Assembly: GCA_013154305.1 (NCBI GenBank)
Contig: JAADCT010000033.1
Location: 1-45,866 of the forward strand
DNA from: Aquificota bacterium
GTDB lineage: Bacteria > Aquificota > Aquificia > Aquificales > QOAS01
Direction of reading: 5' to 3'
Length of the DNA: 45,866 nucleotides
Made by a program: the position numbers and the translations under genes. Under the pieces are notes generated by a model. That model did not search any database and was not told the DNA's origin. It saw only the letters and a list, made by a program, of their open reading frames with translations. Positions 28,194 through 37,522 of this stretch are shown here, piece after piece (within the stretch, counting starts at the first letter, position 1; each line of letters starts with the position of its first letter).

Positions 28194-29369
28194 ATGCCCC
28201 TTTACTTTTACGAGGGCATCGTCGAGGGAAAGAGGATAAAGGGAAAGCTGGCGGCCTCATCGGAGGAGGAGGCGCTGGCGCGGCTGGAGGCCCGCGGGAT
28301 TTTGCCGCTTAAGGTTGAGCCGGTAAGGAGGAGAACCGCCTTCGGCCGCCGGCGGGTTTCGACCGAGGAGCTCGCCTTTGCGCTGCTTCAACTGGCCACG
28401 CTGTTGGAGGCGGGTCTGCCGCTGACGCGGGCCTTAGAATTGGTGGCCTCCCAGGTGGAGAGCGATGAGCTTTCGGCCGTCTTTTTAAAGGTAAAGAGGG
28501 AGATTGAGGAGGGCGTTGACCCGGCCGAGGCCTTCCGAAATGCCGAAGTTTTTCCCGAATTTCTCCCGGAAATGCTGGCGGCCGCCCGAACGGGGGAAAA
28601 CCTCGAATTGACGTTCAAGCTGGCGGGTGAATACCTCCAGAGGATGGCCGAGGTAAAAAACCGCATTGTTTCCTCGGTTACCTATCCCGCCTTCGTAATC
28701 GTTTTCAGTTTTTTGGCGGTGGTGGTGGCCGTAAAGTTCGTAGTGCCAAAGTTGACGGAGGTTTTGCAATCCTTCGGAAAGGAGCCGCCGCTGGTTACCA
28801 AAGTCGTCGTCTTTTTTACCAACCTGGTTTTGTACTCTTTGGCCCTTTTGCCGCCCTTGGCCGCCCTTCTTTACGTCAAAAGGGACTTTTTAAGGTCTCA
28901 GCGTTTCGGACTGTTCCTTTTGAGGGTTCCAATTTTGGGAAAAATCCTCCTTTACTCCAATCTGGCAAGGTTTGCCAAGGTTATGGCAATGCTTCTGGAG
29001 GCGGCCGTTCCCCTTCCCGAAGCCCTCCGTTTGGCGGTTCGAAGCGTAACCCTTCTCCCGCTGAGGGAGGAGTTGGAAAAACTCGTTCCCCAGGTGGAGA
29101 GGGGAAAGTCCCTTTCAAAACTTTTGAAGGACACCCGTCTGGTTCCCCCCCTGTTTGCCAACTTAGTCGAAACGGGCGAAAGTGGCGGCGAATTAGAAAA
29201 GATGTTTGAACTTTTGGCCGAAACCTACGAAAAGGAAACTTTCAGAACTATAGACTTCTGGATTCGAATGGCCGAGCCTATTTCGATACTTTTGATAGCT
29301 TTGGTTGTTGGGGTCGTAGTCGTCAGCGTAATGCTTCCTTTGGCCCAACTCTCCACCGGCGCCTTTTAG
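28194..29369 (+). CDS. gspF: Type II secretion inner-membrane protein GspF
   Basis: YEGIVEGKRIKGKLAASSEEEALARLEARGILPLKV, LLQLATLLEAGLPLTRAL, LVETGESGGELEKM. Confidence 0.93.
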   Translation: MPLYFYEGIVEGKRIKGKLAASSEEEALARLEARGILPLKVEPVRRRTAFGRRRVSTEELAFALLQLATLLEAGLPLTRALELVASQVESDELSAVFLKVKREIEEGVDPAEAFRNAEVFPEFLPEMLAAARTGENLELTFKLAGEYLQRMAEVKNRIVSSVTYPAFVIVFSFLAVVVAVKFVVPKLTEVLQSFGKEPPLVTKVVVFFTNLVLYSLALLPPLAALLYVKRDFLRSQRFGLFLLRVPILGKILLYSNLARFAKVMAMLLEAAVPLPEALRLAVRSVTLLPLREELEKLVPQVERGKSLSKLLKDTRLVPPLFANLVETGESGGELEKMFELLAETYEKETFRTIDFWIRMAEPISILLIALVVGVVVVSVMLPLAQLSTGAF

Positions 29370-29719
29370 GGCGCCGGCTTTACCTCCCTCACGTCGAGCA
29401 GGCATCGGCCGTTTTCAAAGCGAACGACCGCCCGAACCAGCACCTTTTTGCCGGCGTCCCGCAGCGGGTCGAGGCCGCCCGTTCCGACGGCGTAAACGCA
29501 GGCGTTTTGGTCCACGAAGCAGGCGTCCGAGCGCGTCAGGGGAGGGGGACCGCAGTCGGGGGGACACCGCCATCCCCGGTATTCCGCTTTCAGGAGGACT
29601 TCCCGACCGTTTAATTCGGCGCAGTGTCGAACGAGCTGTTCGACCGCCAACGGGGAGGAAGCCCGGGGAACGGTGCAACCGACGAGGGAAATTAATAAAA
29701 GGGAAGCCAACCTCTTCAC
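29366..29719 (-). CDS. Small Cys-rich lipoprotein, function unknown
   Basis: VKRLASLLLISLVGC lipobox; GTG start at 29719 follows GGAGGTAAGAACC. The ORF track start at 29737 is a longer alternative. Confidence 0.6.
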   Translation of the reverse strand: MKRLASLLLISLVGCTVPRASSPLAVEQLVRHCAELNGREVLLKAEYRGWRCPPDCGPPPLTRSDACFVDQNACVYAVGTGGLDPLRDAGKKVLVRAVVRFENGRCLLDVREVKPAP

Positions 29720-29738
29720 GGTTCTTACCTCCGCCAAC

Positions 29739-30938
29739 CTACAGACCGAGGAAGGTTTTTAAAAACTCGTCCCAGAAGGTGTCGGCAAAGGGGTTGTAGT
29801 AACCGTCGCAGGGGTTTGAGGCGTTGCAAAAGTAAGCCTGGTCCGCCAGCGCGGGGTCGTTCGGAAAGTAAATACTGATTCCCTGATAGTTTTCGTCGTT
29901 CGTAAACCTGTAGAGACTTTCTACAGTTGCCGTTATCCTCTCGGGGGCGGTTGAGTTTACGCTTCCGTTAAGGTTTTTAGCAAAGTGGTATAGGTCCGCC
30001 AATTGGTAGTCATCGATAACGGGCGTGTTGTCCCTGGCGTTGCGGTAGGCCGGGTCCAAGGTCGGGTTGCCGAGATACAGCTTTGCCAGCTCGTCGACCG
30101 CCTCAACCAAAATCGGCACCGCCTCCGACGGGACCGCCGCCATAGTAAGCGACATTGCGTAGTTACCGTCGTATTCGGCGTAGGCGTCGACTACGGCCTT
30201 GGCGAAGGCAAAGCTCGCGTTGTAAGTTCCGAGGTAGCTCAAAAACTTGGAAAAGACGCTTTGATAATTCCAACCGTCGCCGGGTTCTAACTGCTCGGAT
30301 GCTATCAAGTAATCGGCAAAGGGATAAACGGCGTAAAACACCTCCAGATTCCCCATAAGGCATTCGTCAAAACTTATCGTTGCAAAGGTTTTGTTAAGGA
30401 ACTGCCTTATCTGGTCCAAGGCCTCCCTCAGTTCGTAGGTGTAAAGCAGGTCGTAGGGCGTTTCGTCGTAGGAAGCGGCCCTGTAGTCGGTCGAGAGCGA
30501 GGAACGCCAACCCGTTCCGTGGTTCCAGAAAATCAGGTGGGCGGTAGCGTTGGGATACTTCGGCCACTCGTTTACCACGAAGGAAATCAAAGTTTTGGGG
30601 TCGCCCATGTTGGGTTCGGCAACAGTGCGCACCAGTTCCAGCTTTCCGAACTCGTTGGTCTCGTAAACGTAGCCCACGCCGTTTCCCAACCGGTCGACGA
30701 GGACCACGACCTTAACCGAGGGGGGAAAAGAGACCTGCGCTATTTCGTCGAGGTCCTGGTCGGCGAAGGGGTCCAAGTTGTTGTCGGCGTTCAAGTAAAT
30801 TAAAAACAGTTGCTCAACGGCCTCGTTTCTGTAAACCGTTTGGGTCTGATTGAGGTCGCCGCCTCCGCCGCCGGTGCACCCCCAAAAGCCCAAAAACGCC
30901 AAAATCAAACTAGCGAAAGTTTTTTTCGAAAACCCCAT
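29739..30938 (-). CDS. Clostripain (peptidase C11)-family protease, predicted lipoprotein
   Basis: 399 aa; LIFWNHGTGW (His) and ATISFDECLMGNLEV (Cys) catalytic motifs; N-terminal signal with GFWGCTGGGGGD. Confidence 0.85.
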   Translation of the reverse strand: MGFSKKTFASLILAFLGFWGCTGGGGGDLNQTQTVYRNEAVEQLFLIYLNADNNLDPFADQDLDEIAQVSFPPSVKVVVLVDRLGNGVGYVYETNEFGKLELVRTVAEPNMGDPKTLISFVVNEWPKYPNATAHLIFWNHGTGWRSSLSTDYRAASYDETPYDLLYTYELREALDQIRQFLNKTFATISFDECLMGNLEVFYAVYPFADYLIASEQLEPGDGWNYQSVFSKFLSYLGTYNASFAFAKAVVDAYAEYDGNYAMSLTMAAVPSEAVPILVEAVDELAKLYLGNPTLDPAYRNARDNTPVIDDYQLADLYHFAKNLNGSVNSTAPERITATVESLYRFTNDENYQGISIYFPNDPALADQAYFCNASNPCDGYYNPFADTFWDEFLKTFLGL

Positions 30939-30952
30939 CCGGTTTCGATAGT

Positions 30953-31231
30953 CTACCTTTTTACCTCTACGAAGGTAAAGTTCCCGTAAGAGTAGAAAAC
31001 GAGTTCCACGCCGTAGTCCTTCAGCGGGAGGGTTTTAACCGATACCGCCGTGAGGTTTCCGGTTTGGTAGGCCGAGTCGAGGGTAAGAAGTTCCCGCCAC
31101 CTTTCCGTCGTCCGGGAGTTCCTCTTTACCGCTTCACCCAGGAGGTTAAAGAGAACGGTAAAGGCCAGGGAAAGTATCAAAAGGGCAACCGCCACCTCCA
31201 AAATCGTAAAACCCCTGTTTAAATGTCCCAT
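30953..31231 (-). CDS. Type II secretion minor pseudopilin (GspI-like)
   Basis: MGHLNRGFTILEVAVALLILSLAF prepilin signal (G/FTILE); 92 aa. Confidence 0.75.
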   Translation of the reverse strand: MGHLNRGFTILEVAVALLILSLAFTVLFNLLGEAVKRNSRTTERWRELLTLDSAYQTGNLTAVSVKTLPLKDYGVELVFYSYGNFTFVEVKR

Positions 31232-31632
31232 ACGCTTATGTCGTCCTCGGTTCCCTCAATACCGTCGGGGCCCTTCGACTTCAACTCGTAAGGCTTTCCG
31301 GGTGCCGGAGAAACGTATATGTAGTCGTTGCCCCAGGCGTCCTTGGGAACCTTTTCCATGTATTGACGCCAGTTTTGAGGAACGGGCGGAACGGTGGGCT
31401 TTTCCACCAACGCCCTAAGCCCCTGCTGGGTGGTTGGATAAAAGCCGTTGTCCATTTTAAACTGCTCCAGCGCCCCCTTTATAGCCTTCATTTGAACTTT
31501 GGTGGTTTCAACCTTTCCCTTGTCGACGCTACCCACCACGTTCGGAATTATCAAGGCCGCCAGCAAACCCAAAATAATCAAAACCGCCAAAATTTCTATT
31601 AAGGTAAATCCTTGGGACGAAAACCTGCGCAT
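31219..31632 (-). CDS. gspG: Type II secretion major pseudopilin GspG
   Basis: GFTLIEILAVLIILGLLAALIIPNVVGSVDKGK, DNGFYPTTQQGLRALVEKP, DAWGNDYIYVSPA. Confidence 0.96.
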   Translation of the reverse strand: MRRFSSQGFTLIEILAVLIILGLLAALIIPNVVGSVDKGKVETTKVQMKAIKGALEQFKMDNGFYPTTQQGLRALVEKPTVPPVPQNWRQYMEKVPKDAWGNDYIYVSPAPGKPYELKSKGPDGIEGTEDDISVWDI

Positions 31633-31665
31633 GAGAGTTAAATATATCCTTTCCGCGGAAGACCG

Positions 31666-32823
31666 ATGATTTATACCGGCTGGGACGGAAGCGTCAAGGT
31701 GTCGGTGGACTACAACCCGCTGAGAAAAAAGTGGAAACTAACTTCCAAAGAGGGAAGAAAAGTCGTAGTTATTCCCTCCGACCGGACGCTAATCAAAAAG
31801 GAAAATCTGCCCAAAGGGGTAAAGGAAGGGGAACTTAGAAAGTTTTTAAAAACCAAATACAGAAACTACGACTTTGACTTTAAAGTCAGCGGCGACAACT
31901 ACACCCTGGTTTTGGTAAAAAACTTTAAACCGCCGAAGGACTACTTTGCCCTCGACCCCGAACCTTTTGCCCTGGCCCGCCTCTCAAATTTGCTTAAGGA
32001 AAACGACCTTCAGATTTTAAATCTGGAACCCGACCGCTTTACGTGGGTTTTAACGAAGGAGGGTAGTTTTGAAACCTACAGAACCGTCGGCTCGCCGGCG
32101 GACCTCCTTCTGAAGTTTCTCAAAGAGGAAAGAAACCTCACTGAAGAACAAGCTCTGAGGATTTTAACCTCCGAAGGTTTGAAAAATCCCGCGGTTCGGA
32201 AAGGTTTTGAGGAGGTTTTAAAGAATTTGCCGCTAAAGCGGGGCATTCCCCTCCTTCCGGCGGGTCGGTGGGCCGAAGTTCCCGGGCTGAGGGAGTTTTT
32301 TGAGGAAAGAGGTTTTAAAGTGGTAAAACTTCCGCACGCAGAACCGGAGCGGGCGGCGGCCCTGGGGGCGGCCCTGAAGTTTGTTTTCCGCGACGGTGCG
32401 CCTTCCTTCGGAAAGCCGCAGGTTTCGCCTAAGGAATTGAAGGCGTTTGCTCTAACGACGCTGGCAATTTTGGTTTCTTTTTTGCTGGGTCTGTGGGCCT
32501 TGGACCGGGTGAAGTTTGAATTTCTGAATAGGTTAAACGAAAGGAAAGTCTTCCTCTTTAGGGAAAAGTTTCCCGACCTTCCTCCGGTCGCCGTGGAAGA
32601 GCAGTTAAAAGTTTTGACCTCTCAAAGGGAACGGTCACTTCTCCCGCGCCTGGAAAGGTTAATTTCCAAGGTTCCGAAAGGGGTAAAAATTTACGAAATA
32701 GGCCTCGTCGGCGGAAAACTCTACCTCAAGGGAGAGGGTCCTCCCGAGGTGGTAAACCGAATGGAAACCTCGGCGGTTAAAAAGCTCGAAAGCGGCGGCG
32801 TGGCCTTTGAGGTGGTCGAATGA
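31666..32823 (+). CDS. GspL-like (PilM/PilN-type) type II secretion assembly protein
   Basis: 385 aa; cytoplasmic region, then a TM (LTTLAILVSFLLGLWAL) and periplasmic domain; position before the GspM-like gene. Confidence 0.6.
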   Translation: MIYTGWDGSVKVSVDYNPLRKKWKLTSKEGRKVVVIPSDRTLIKKENLPKGVKEGELRKFLKTKYRNYDFDFKVSGDNYTLVLVKNFKPPKDYFALDPEPFALARLSNLLKENDLQILNLEPDRFTWVLTKEGSFETYRTVGSPADLLLKFLKEERNLTEEQALRILTSEGLKNPAVRKGFEEVLKNLPLKRGIPLLPAGRWAEVPGLREFFEERGFKVVKLPHAEPERAAALGAALKFVFRDGAPSFGKPQVSPKELKAFALTTLAILVSFLLGLWALDRVKFEFLNRLNERKVFLFREKFPDLPPVAVEEQLKVLTSQRERSLLPRLERLISKVPKGVKIYEIGLVGGKLYLKGEGPPEVVNRMETSAVKKLESGGVAFEVVE

Positions 32824-33239
32824 TGGAACAAATTCTTACGAGGAGACTGCTGATTTTGGCGGCGGTGGGTACTTTCGCCGTTCTGGCGGTCTTTTTCGTT
32901 CAAAAGTACCTTCAGACCGTAAACGCCGTAAACGCAGCCCACAACGCTTACAAGCGCTTTTTGTTCTTGTTCCAAAACGCGGAGCCGATTAAAAGGGAAA
33001 CCTTCAGCGAGGCGAAACTCCGCGCCGTTTTGAGAAAGCTCGGCGTAAAACTGAGAAGTTACGCCAAGAGGGGAAACGAGGTCGTTTTAGAACTGACCGA
33101 GGTTCGGGCCGAAAAACTTCCCCTTCTCGTTGCGGAACTGGAAAAGTTTGGCCAGGTGGTTGAAATGAGGGCCGTCGACAACACCGGCGAGGGCAACTTT
33201 TACGCCAAGGTCGTTTTAAGGCTGCACTCACCGGCTTAG
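32820..33239 (+). CDS. GspM-like type II secretion protein
   Basis: 139 aa; N-terminal TM, ferredoxin-like C-terminal half; overlaps the gspL-like stop. Confidence 0.6.
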   Translation: MMEQILTRRLLILAAVGTFAVLAVFFVQKYLQTVNAVNAAHNAYKRFLFLFQNAEPIKRETFSEAKLRAVLRKLGVKLRSYAKRGNEVVLELTEVRAEKLPLLVAELEKFGQVVEMRAVDNTGEGNFYAKVVLRLHSPA

Positions 33240-33731
33240 GTAAAAGGTCTGGCCCTCAACCTCGACGCGGAACAACCTCTCCCTCCCGTAGGAGTAAGGT
33301 AGTAGGTTAGCACCGTCGACGGCATACACTTTGAAACTTTCAAATCTTCCCAGTTCAACGGGTTTCTGCGACCCGAAGTCGTCAATGCTTCCGTAGGGGT
33401 AAGGGAACTCGTAGTAGTAAAGGGTTCGGTTTTTAAAAACGTAAGCGGCCTTTACCACCCCGCGGTAAAACTTTCCGCCGGTAGTTATCAAGTACAGTTC
33501 GGTCCCGTTAACCAGTTTTAACCTCTTTGCACCGTAAACCGCTCTGGTAAGGTCCCAGTAAAGGGAGGAAATTCGCTCCAACCTTTCCGACTCTTTGAGG
33601 AGGGTTCCCGACGCGTCGAAGGCCGACTTGTAGAGAAACAAAACCGTCGAAAGGACCAAAGAGAGCAAAATCACCACCACCAAAACCTCGACGAGGGTAA
33701 AACCCACCGTAAAATAGGCCCTTCGTCCCAT
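33228..33731 (-). CDS. Type II secretion minor pseudopilin (GspJ-like)
   Basis: MGRRAYFTVGFTLVEVLVVVILLSLVLSTVLFLYKSAF prepilin signal. Internal ATG at 33731 preferred, with AGAGGGG upstream. Confidence 0.72.
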   Translation of the reverse strand: MGRRAYFTVGFTLVEVLVVVILLSLVLSTVLFLYKSAFDASGTLLKESERLERISSLYWDLTRAVYGAKRLKLVNGTELYLITTGGKFYRGVVKAAYVFKNRTLYYYEFPYPYGSIDDFGSQKPVELGRFESFKVYAVDGANLLPYSYGRERLFRVEVEGQTFYLSR

Positions 33732-34542
33732 GATGCCCCTCTTTCTCGGTTTGGGACTTTTGGCCTCTGTCGTCTTCGTCGGAAGCGTTTTGGTTTTGCA
33801 ATTCACCATCTCGCGGATACCCCTCGACTACGCCGTTCCAAAACCGGCTAAAGAGGAAAAGGTAAACCCGCAGGAGTTGGGAAGGGAGTTTGCCTCCCTC
33901 TTTCCGAAACCTAAAAGGGAGAGAACCGAAAAGGTTCAACCGCGGCCCGCCGCCGTTCCCAAGGTGGAGGTCCTCGGCGTGGCCCGCGGAAAGGTTCCGG
34001 CGGTAATGTTCCGCGCGGGAAAAAGAACCTACTACCTCCTGAAAGGGGAACAAAAGGACGGGTGGAAACTCGTCGAGGTAGAAGAAAACCGCGTCGTCCT
34101 CTCCTACAAAGGAACGGAGGTCGTCGTTCCCCTGAAGGAAAAAAGACTTTCCTTCCGACCGGTGAGAAGGCGGCCCGGTTTCCCCGCAACGGACCGGAAG
34201 GGAGAACCTAAAACCGCCGGACAAGGTTCGCTTACCGTGTCGAGGGAGCTCGTCGACCGCCTTACTAAAAACTACGGCGAGCTCCTCCGGCAGGTCGACA
34301 TCAGACCCTACTACGAGGGAGGAAGGGCCGTCGGTTTTAAGATATACTGGCTCAGCCCCCAAAGCGTTTTTTACAAACTCGGATTCAGACCCGGCGACGT
34401 TATAGTCTCCGTAAACGGCGTTCCTCTGAAAACCACCGAGGACCTCTTTCGGGTCATACAAATTATCAGAAACGAACCCTCCCTCCGCGTCGTTGTTCTA
34501 AGAAACGGCAACGAGCAAACTTTTAACGTGAGGATTGAGTGA
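33730..34542 (+). CDS. gspC: Type II secretion protein GspC (PDZ-type)
   Basis: N-terminal TM; C-terminal PDZ segment KLGFRPGDVIVSVNGVPLKTTEDLFRV. Confidence 0.82.
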   Translation: MMPLFLGLGLLASVVFVGSVLVLQFTISRIPLDYAVPKPAKEEKVNPQELGREFASLFPKPKRERTEKVQPRPAAVPKVEVLGVARGKVPAVMFRAGKRTYYLLKGEQKDGWKLVEVEENRVVLSYKGTEVVVPLKEKRLSFRPVRRRPGFPATDRKGEPKTAGQGSLTVSRELVDRLTKNYGELLRQVDIRPYYEGGRAVGFKIYWLSPQSVFYKLGFRPGDVIVSVNGVPLKTTEDLFRVIQIIRNEPSLRVVVLRNGNEQTFNVRIE

Positions 34543-35963
34543 TGAAGGTAAGCCGCTACTCACCTCACTTCGTCGTGGTGGCCGAGGACGACAAAAAACT
34601 CGAGGTGGTGGTCCCCCCCGACTACGACCCCCTCGCGTTGGAGGAACTCCGCTTTTTCTCCGACAAGGAGGTCCTCGTAAGAGAAGTTTTACCGAAGGAG
34701 GAATTTCAAAAACTCCTTCAAAAGAAACTCTCCGAGGAAATTCCCGAAGGGGAGGAGGAAGACTCGCCCGAAGGGGGAAAAACCTTGGACCTGCTTACCG
34801 CCGCCGACGACAGTCCCACCGTCCGACTGGTCAACAGGATTTTAATAAAGGCGGTGGATGTAGGGGCCTCCGACGTTCACTTTGAACCCTACGAGGACGA
34901 AACCGTGGTTCGCCTCCGAATGGACGGACAGCTCCACCCTTACCTGACCATTCCGCCGGGCAAGTACGCCGAGGTCGTTTCGCGAATAAAGGTAATGTCC
35001 AACCTCAACGTGGCCGAAAGGAGGATTCCCCAGGACGGAAAGTTCCACGTGAAGGTGGGTCAAAAAGATTACGACGTCAGGGTTTCGGTGGTTCCGACCG
35101 TATTCGGCGAAAGGGTGGTTTTGAGGCTCCTCGACAAGTCGGGAAAGCTTTTGACACTTACCGACCTCGGTCTGTCGGAAGAAGACCTCAAAAAGGTCGA
35201 GAGACTGACGGCCAAACCCTACGGGATGATTTTGGTTACGGGACCGACCGGGGCCGGAAAGTCGACCACCCTCTACGCGATGCTTCTCAAACTCAAAAGT
35301 CCCCGGAGGAACATAATCACCATAGAGGACCCGGTCGAGTATCAGATAAAGGGAATAGGCCAGATACAGGTAAATCCAAAGGTAGGTTTGACCTTCGCCG
35401 CCGGTCTGCGGTCGATACTCCGTCAGGACCCCGACGTCATTATGGTGGGAGAAATCCGCGATTCGGAAACGGCCCAAATAGCCGTCCAGGCCGCCCTGAC
35501 GGGCCACTTAGTCCTTTCGACCCTCCACACCAACGACGCGCCCTCGGCCGTAACCCGCTTAAAGGACATGGAGGTGGAACCCTTTTTAATCGCCTCCGCC
35601 CTCGAGGGCGTTATAGCCCAAAGGCTCGTCCGCCGCATATGCCCCCACTGCAAAGTTCCCTACAAACCGACCGAGGAGGAGCTCAAAAACCTCGGCCTGC
35701 CCCCCGAAGGCGAATACACCTTTTACAAAGGTAAAGGTTGCGAGCATTGCCTCGGCACCGGCTACAAAGGCCGAATAGCCATTTTCGAAGTTTTAGAACT
35801 CAACGAAGAGCTTAAAAAACTAATTACAAAAACCCAGGACGCCAACGAAATAAGAAAGGCGGCCCGCCGCCACGGCTTCAAAACCATGCTCGAAGACGGC
35901 CGCGAAAAGGTCTTAAAAGGAATAACAACCTCCTCGGAGGTCCTCAGCGCCGTAAAGGTTTAA
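34539..35963 (+). CDS. gspE: Type II secretion ATPase GspE
   Basis: GASDVHFEPYEDETVVRLRMDG, Walker A GPTGAGKSTTLYAML, GEIRDSETAQIAVQAALTGHLVLSTLHTNDA, CPHC...CEHC. Confidence 0.97.
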   Translation: MMKVSRYSPHFVVVAEDDKKLEVVVPPDYDPLALEELRFFSDKEVLVREVLPKEEFQKLLQKKLSEEIPEGEEEDSPEGGKTLDLLTAADDSPTVRLVNRILIKAVDVGASDVHFEPYEDETVVRLRMDGQLHPYLTIPPGKYAEVVSRIKVMSNLNVAERRIPQDGKFHVKVGQKDYDVRVSVVPTVFGERVVLRLLDKSGKLLTLTDLGLSEEDLKKVERLTAKPYGMILVTGPTGAGKSTTLYAMLLKLKSPRRNIITIEDPVEYQIKGIGQIQVNPKVGLTFAAGLRSILRQDPDVIMVGEIRDSETAQIAVQAALTGHLVLSTLHTNDAPSAVTRLKDMEVEPFLIASALEGVIAQRLVRRICPHCKVPYKPTEEELKNLGLPPEGEYTFYKGKGCEHCLGTGYKGRIAIFEVLELNEELKKLITKTQDANEIRKAARRHGFKTMLEDGREKVLKGITTSSEVLSAVKV

Positions 35964-35976
35964 TCTCGGATAAAAG

Positions 35977-35999
35977 CCCGCCTCCGGCGGGAGTTTTTC
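35977..35999 (+). terminator. Rho-independent terminator after gspE
   Basis: CCCGCC-TCC-GGCGGG then AGTTTTTCC. Confidence 0.85.
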
Positions 36000-36137
36000 C
36001 TTTTGCGGGGCCCTTCAAAACGGCCGGCGGTCCCGCCCGCGCCGAACCCCCGTTTACCTCCTTCGGTTTTAAACGCCTTAGAGAAACCCTCGGTAGGTCT
36101 TAATTTTTCAATTATCCGGCGTTCGGTACGGAAGGAG

Positions 36138-37256
36138 ATGAGGGCGATACTGGTAGGAGTTCACAAAAAGGGAGAGACCAAAAGCGAGGCGCTGGCCTCG
36201 ATAAACGAGCTGGCCGGTCTGGTCGAGGCCGTCGACGGCAAGGTCCTCGGCAAACTAATCCAAAAAAGGGACGTTCCCGACCCCTCGACCTACATAGGTA
36301 AGGGAAAGGTTCAGGACCTCAATTTGCTCGTTCAGGGAACGAAGGCCGATACGGTGGTCTTTGACGACCCGCTCACCCCCTCGCAGGTAAAGGAACTCGA
36401 AAAGAGGCTCAACGCAAGGGTAATGGACCGAACCGACCTCGTTTTGGAAATCTTTACCCGCCGGGCCAAAACGAGGGAGGCCAAACTTCAGGTCGAACTG
36501 GCGCGGCTCCAGCACGAACTGCCGCGGCTCTACGGTCGGGGAAAGGCCCTGTCGCGGCAGGCGGGCGGAATAGGCGGAAGGGGTCCGGGAGAGCAGGAGG
36601 CCGAAATCCGCCGCCGAATTTTAAAAAAGCGCATCCACAAAATTAAGGAGGAGCTGGAGGAAATAAAGAAGCGGCGCCGCGAGCAGCGAAAGCGGCGAAT
36701 AAAGGAGGTCTCCAAGGAGGGCAACTTCGTCCGCGTCGCCATAGTCGGCTACACCAACGTGGGAAAGTCGACGCTGATGAAGGCCCTAACCGGCCGCGAC
36801 GTCTTTAAAAAGGACATGCTCTTTGCAACCCTCGACACCACCACCTCCTCCCGGTTCGTCTACCCCGACCTCAAGATACTCTTTACCGACACCGTCGGAT
36901 TTATAAACAAACTCCCCACCGAGTTAATCGAGGCCTTTAAGGCCACCCTCGAGGAGGTTCAGGAGGCCGACCTCATCCTTCACGTGGTCGACGCCTCCGA
37001 CCCCAAGTGGCTTGAAAAAATCGAAACCGTCAACGGGATTTTGAAAAAACTCGACCTCGAAGGGGTAAGACAGATACTGGTCTTCAACAAGGTCGACCGG
37101 CTGGTCTCCTCCCCCGAGGAGGCCGAGCACCTCGAACACCCCATGATGGTGGGAAAGGTTCCCAACCTCTTCGTGTCGGCGGAAAGGAAGTGGAACCTCG
37201 ACCGCCTGCTGGAAATGATTAGGGACCTGCACCTGTCGGAAAAAGAGAAAGGTTAA
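36138..37256 (+). CDS. hflX: GTPase HflX
   Basis: GRGPGEQEAEIRRR, VGYTNVGKSTLMKALTG, DTVGFINKLPTELIEAFKATLEE; start at GGAAGGAGATG. Confidence 0.95.
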   Translation: MRAILVGVHKKGETKSEALASINELAGLVEAVDGKVLGKLIQKRDVPDPSTYIGKGKVQDLNLLVQGTKADTVVFDDPLTPSQVKELEKRLNARVMDRTDLVLEIFTRRAKTREAKLQVELARLQHELPRLYGRGKALSRQAGGIGGRGPGEQEAEIRRRILKKRIHKIKEELEEIKKRRREQRKRRIKEVSKEGNFVRVAIVGYTNVGKSTLMKALTGRDVFKKDMLFATLDTTTSSRFVYPDLKILFTDTVGFINKLPTELIEAFKATLEEVQEADLILHVVDASDPKWLEKIETVNGILKKLDLEGVRQILVFNKVDRLVSSPEEAEHLEHPMMVGKVPNLFVSAERKWNLDRLLEMIRDLHLSEKEKG

Positions 37257-37507
37257 CCTTCCGGGGAATTCTCCTCTTTTTCCGCCTTTTTGGCGATAGC
37301 CTCCATTTCCCTGTAGGCGTTCCTCAAACCGGCCACCACGCCCAGCAAAAAGCCGACGATTAGACCCCAGGGGGCGGTCTTAAAGAGTTGGTCGAAGGCG
37401 TAACCCAAAAGGGCGCCGGCGATTATTCCCCCCACCACGTGGGTTCCCACCATAAAGGCGGAACCTTCCTTGGTAACGAACTTAAAGGAAAAGCGGCGGC
37501 GCGACAT
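37253..37507 (-). CDS. AtpZ/AtpI-family membrane protein
   Basis: 84 aa from MSRRRFSFKF; VGTHVVGGIIAGALLGYAFDQLFKTAPWGLIVGFLLGVVAGLRNAYR. Confidence 0.8.
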   Translation of the reverse strand: MSRRRFSFKFVTKEGSAFMVGTHVVGGIIAGALLGYAFDQLFKTAPWGLIVGFLLGVVAGLRNAYREMEAIAKKAEKEENSPEG

Positions 37508-37522
37508 TAACCTTAATACTCT

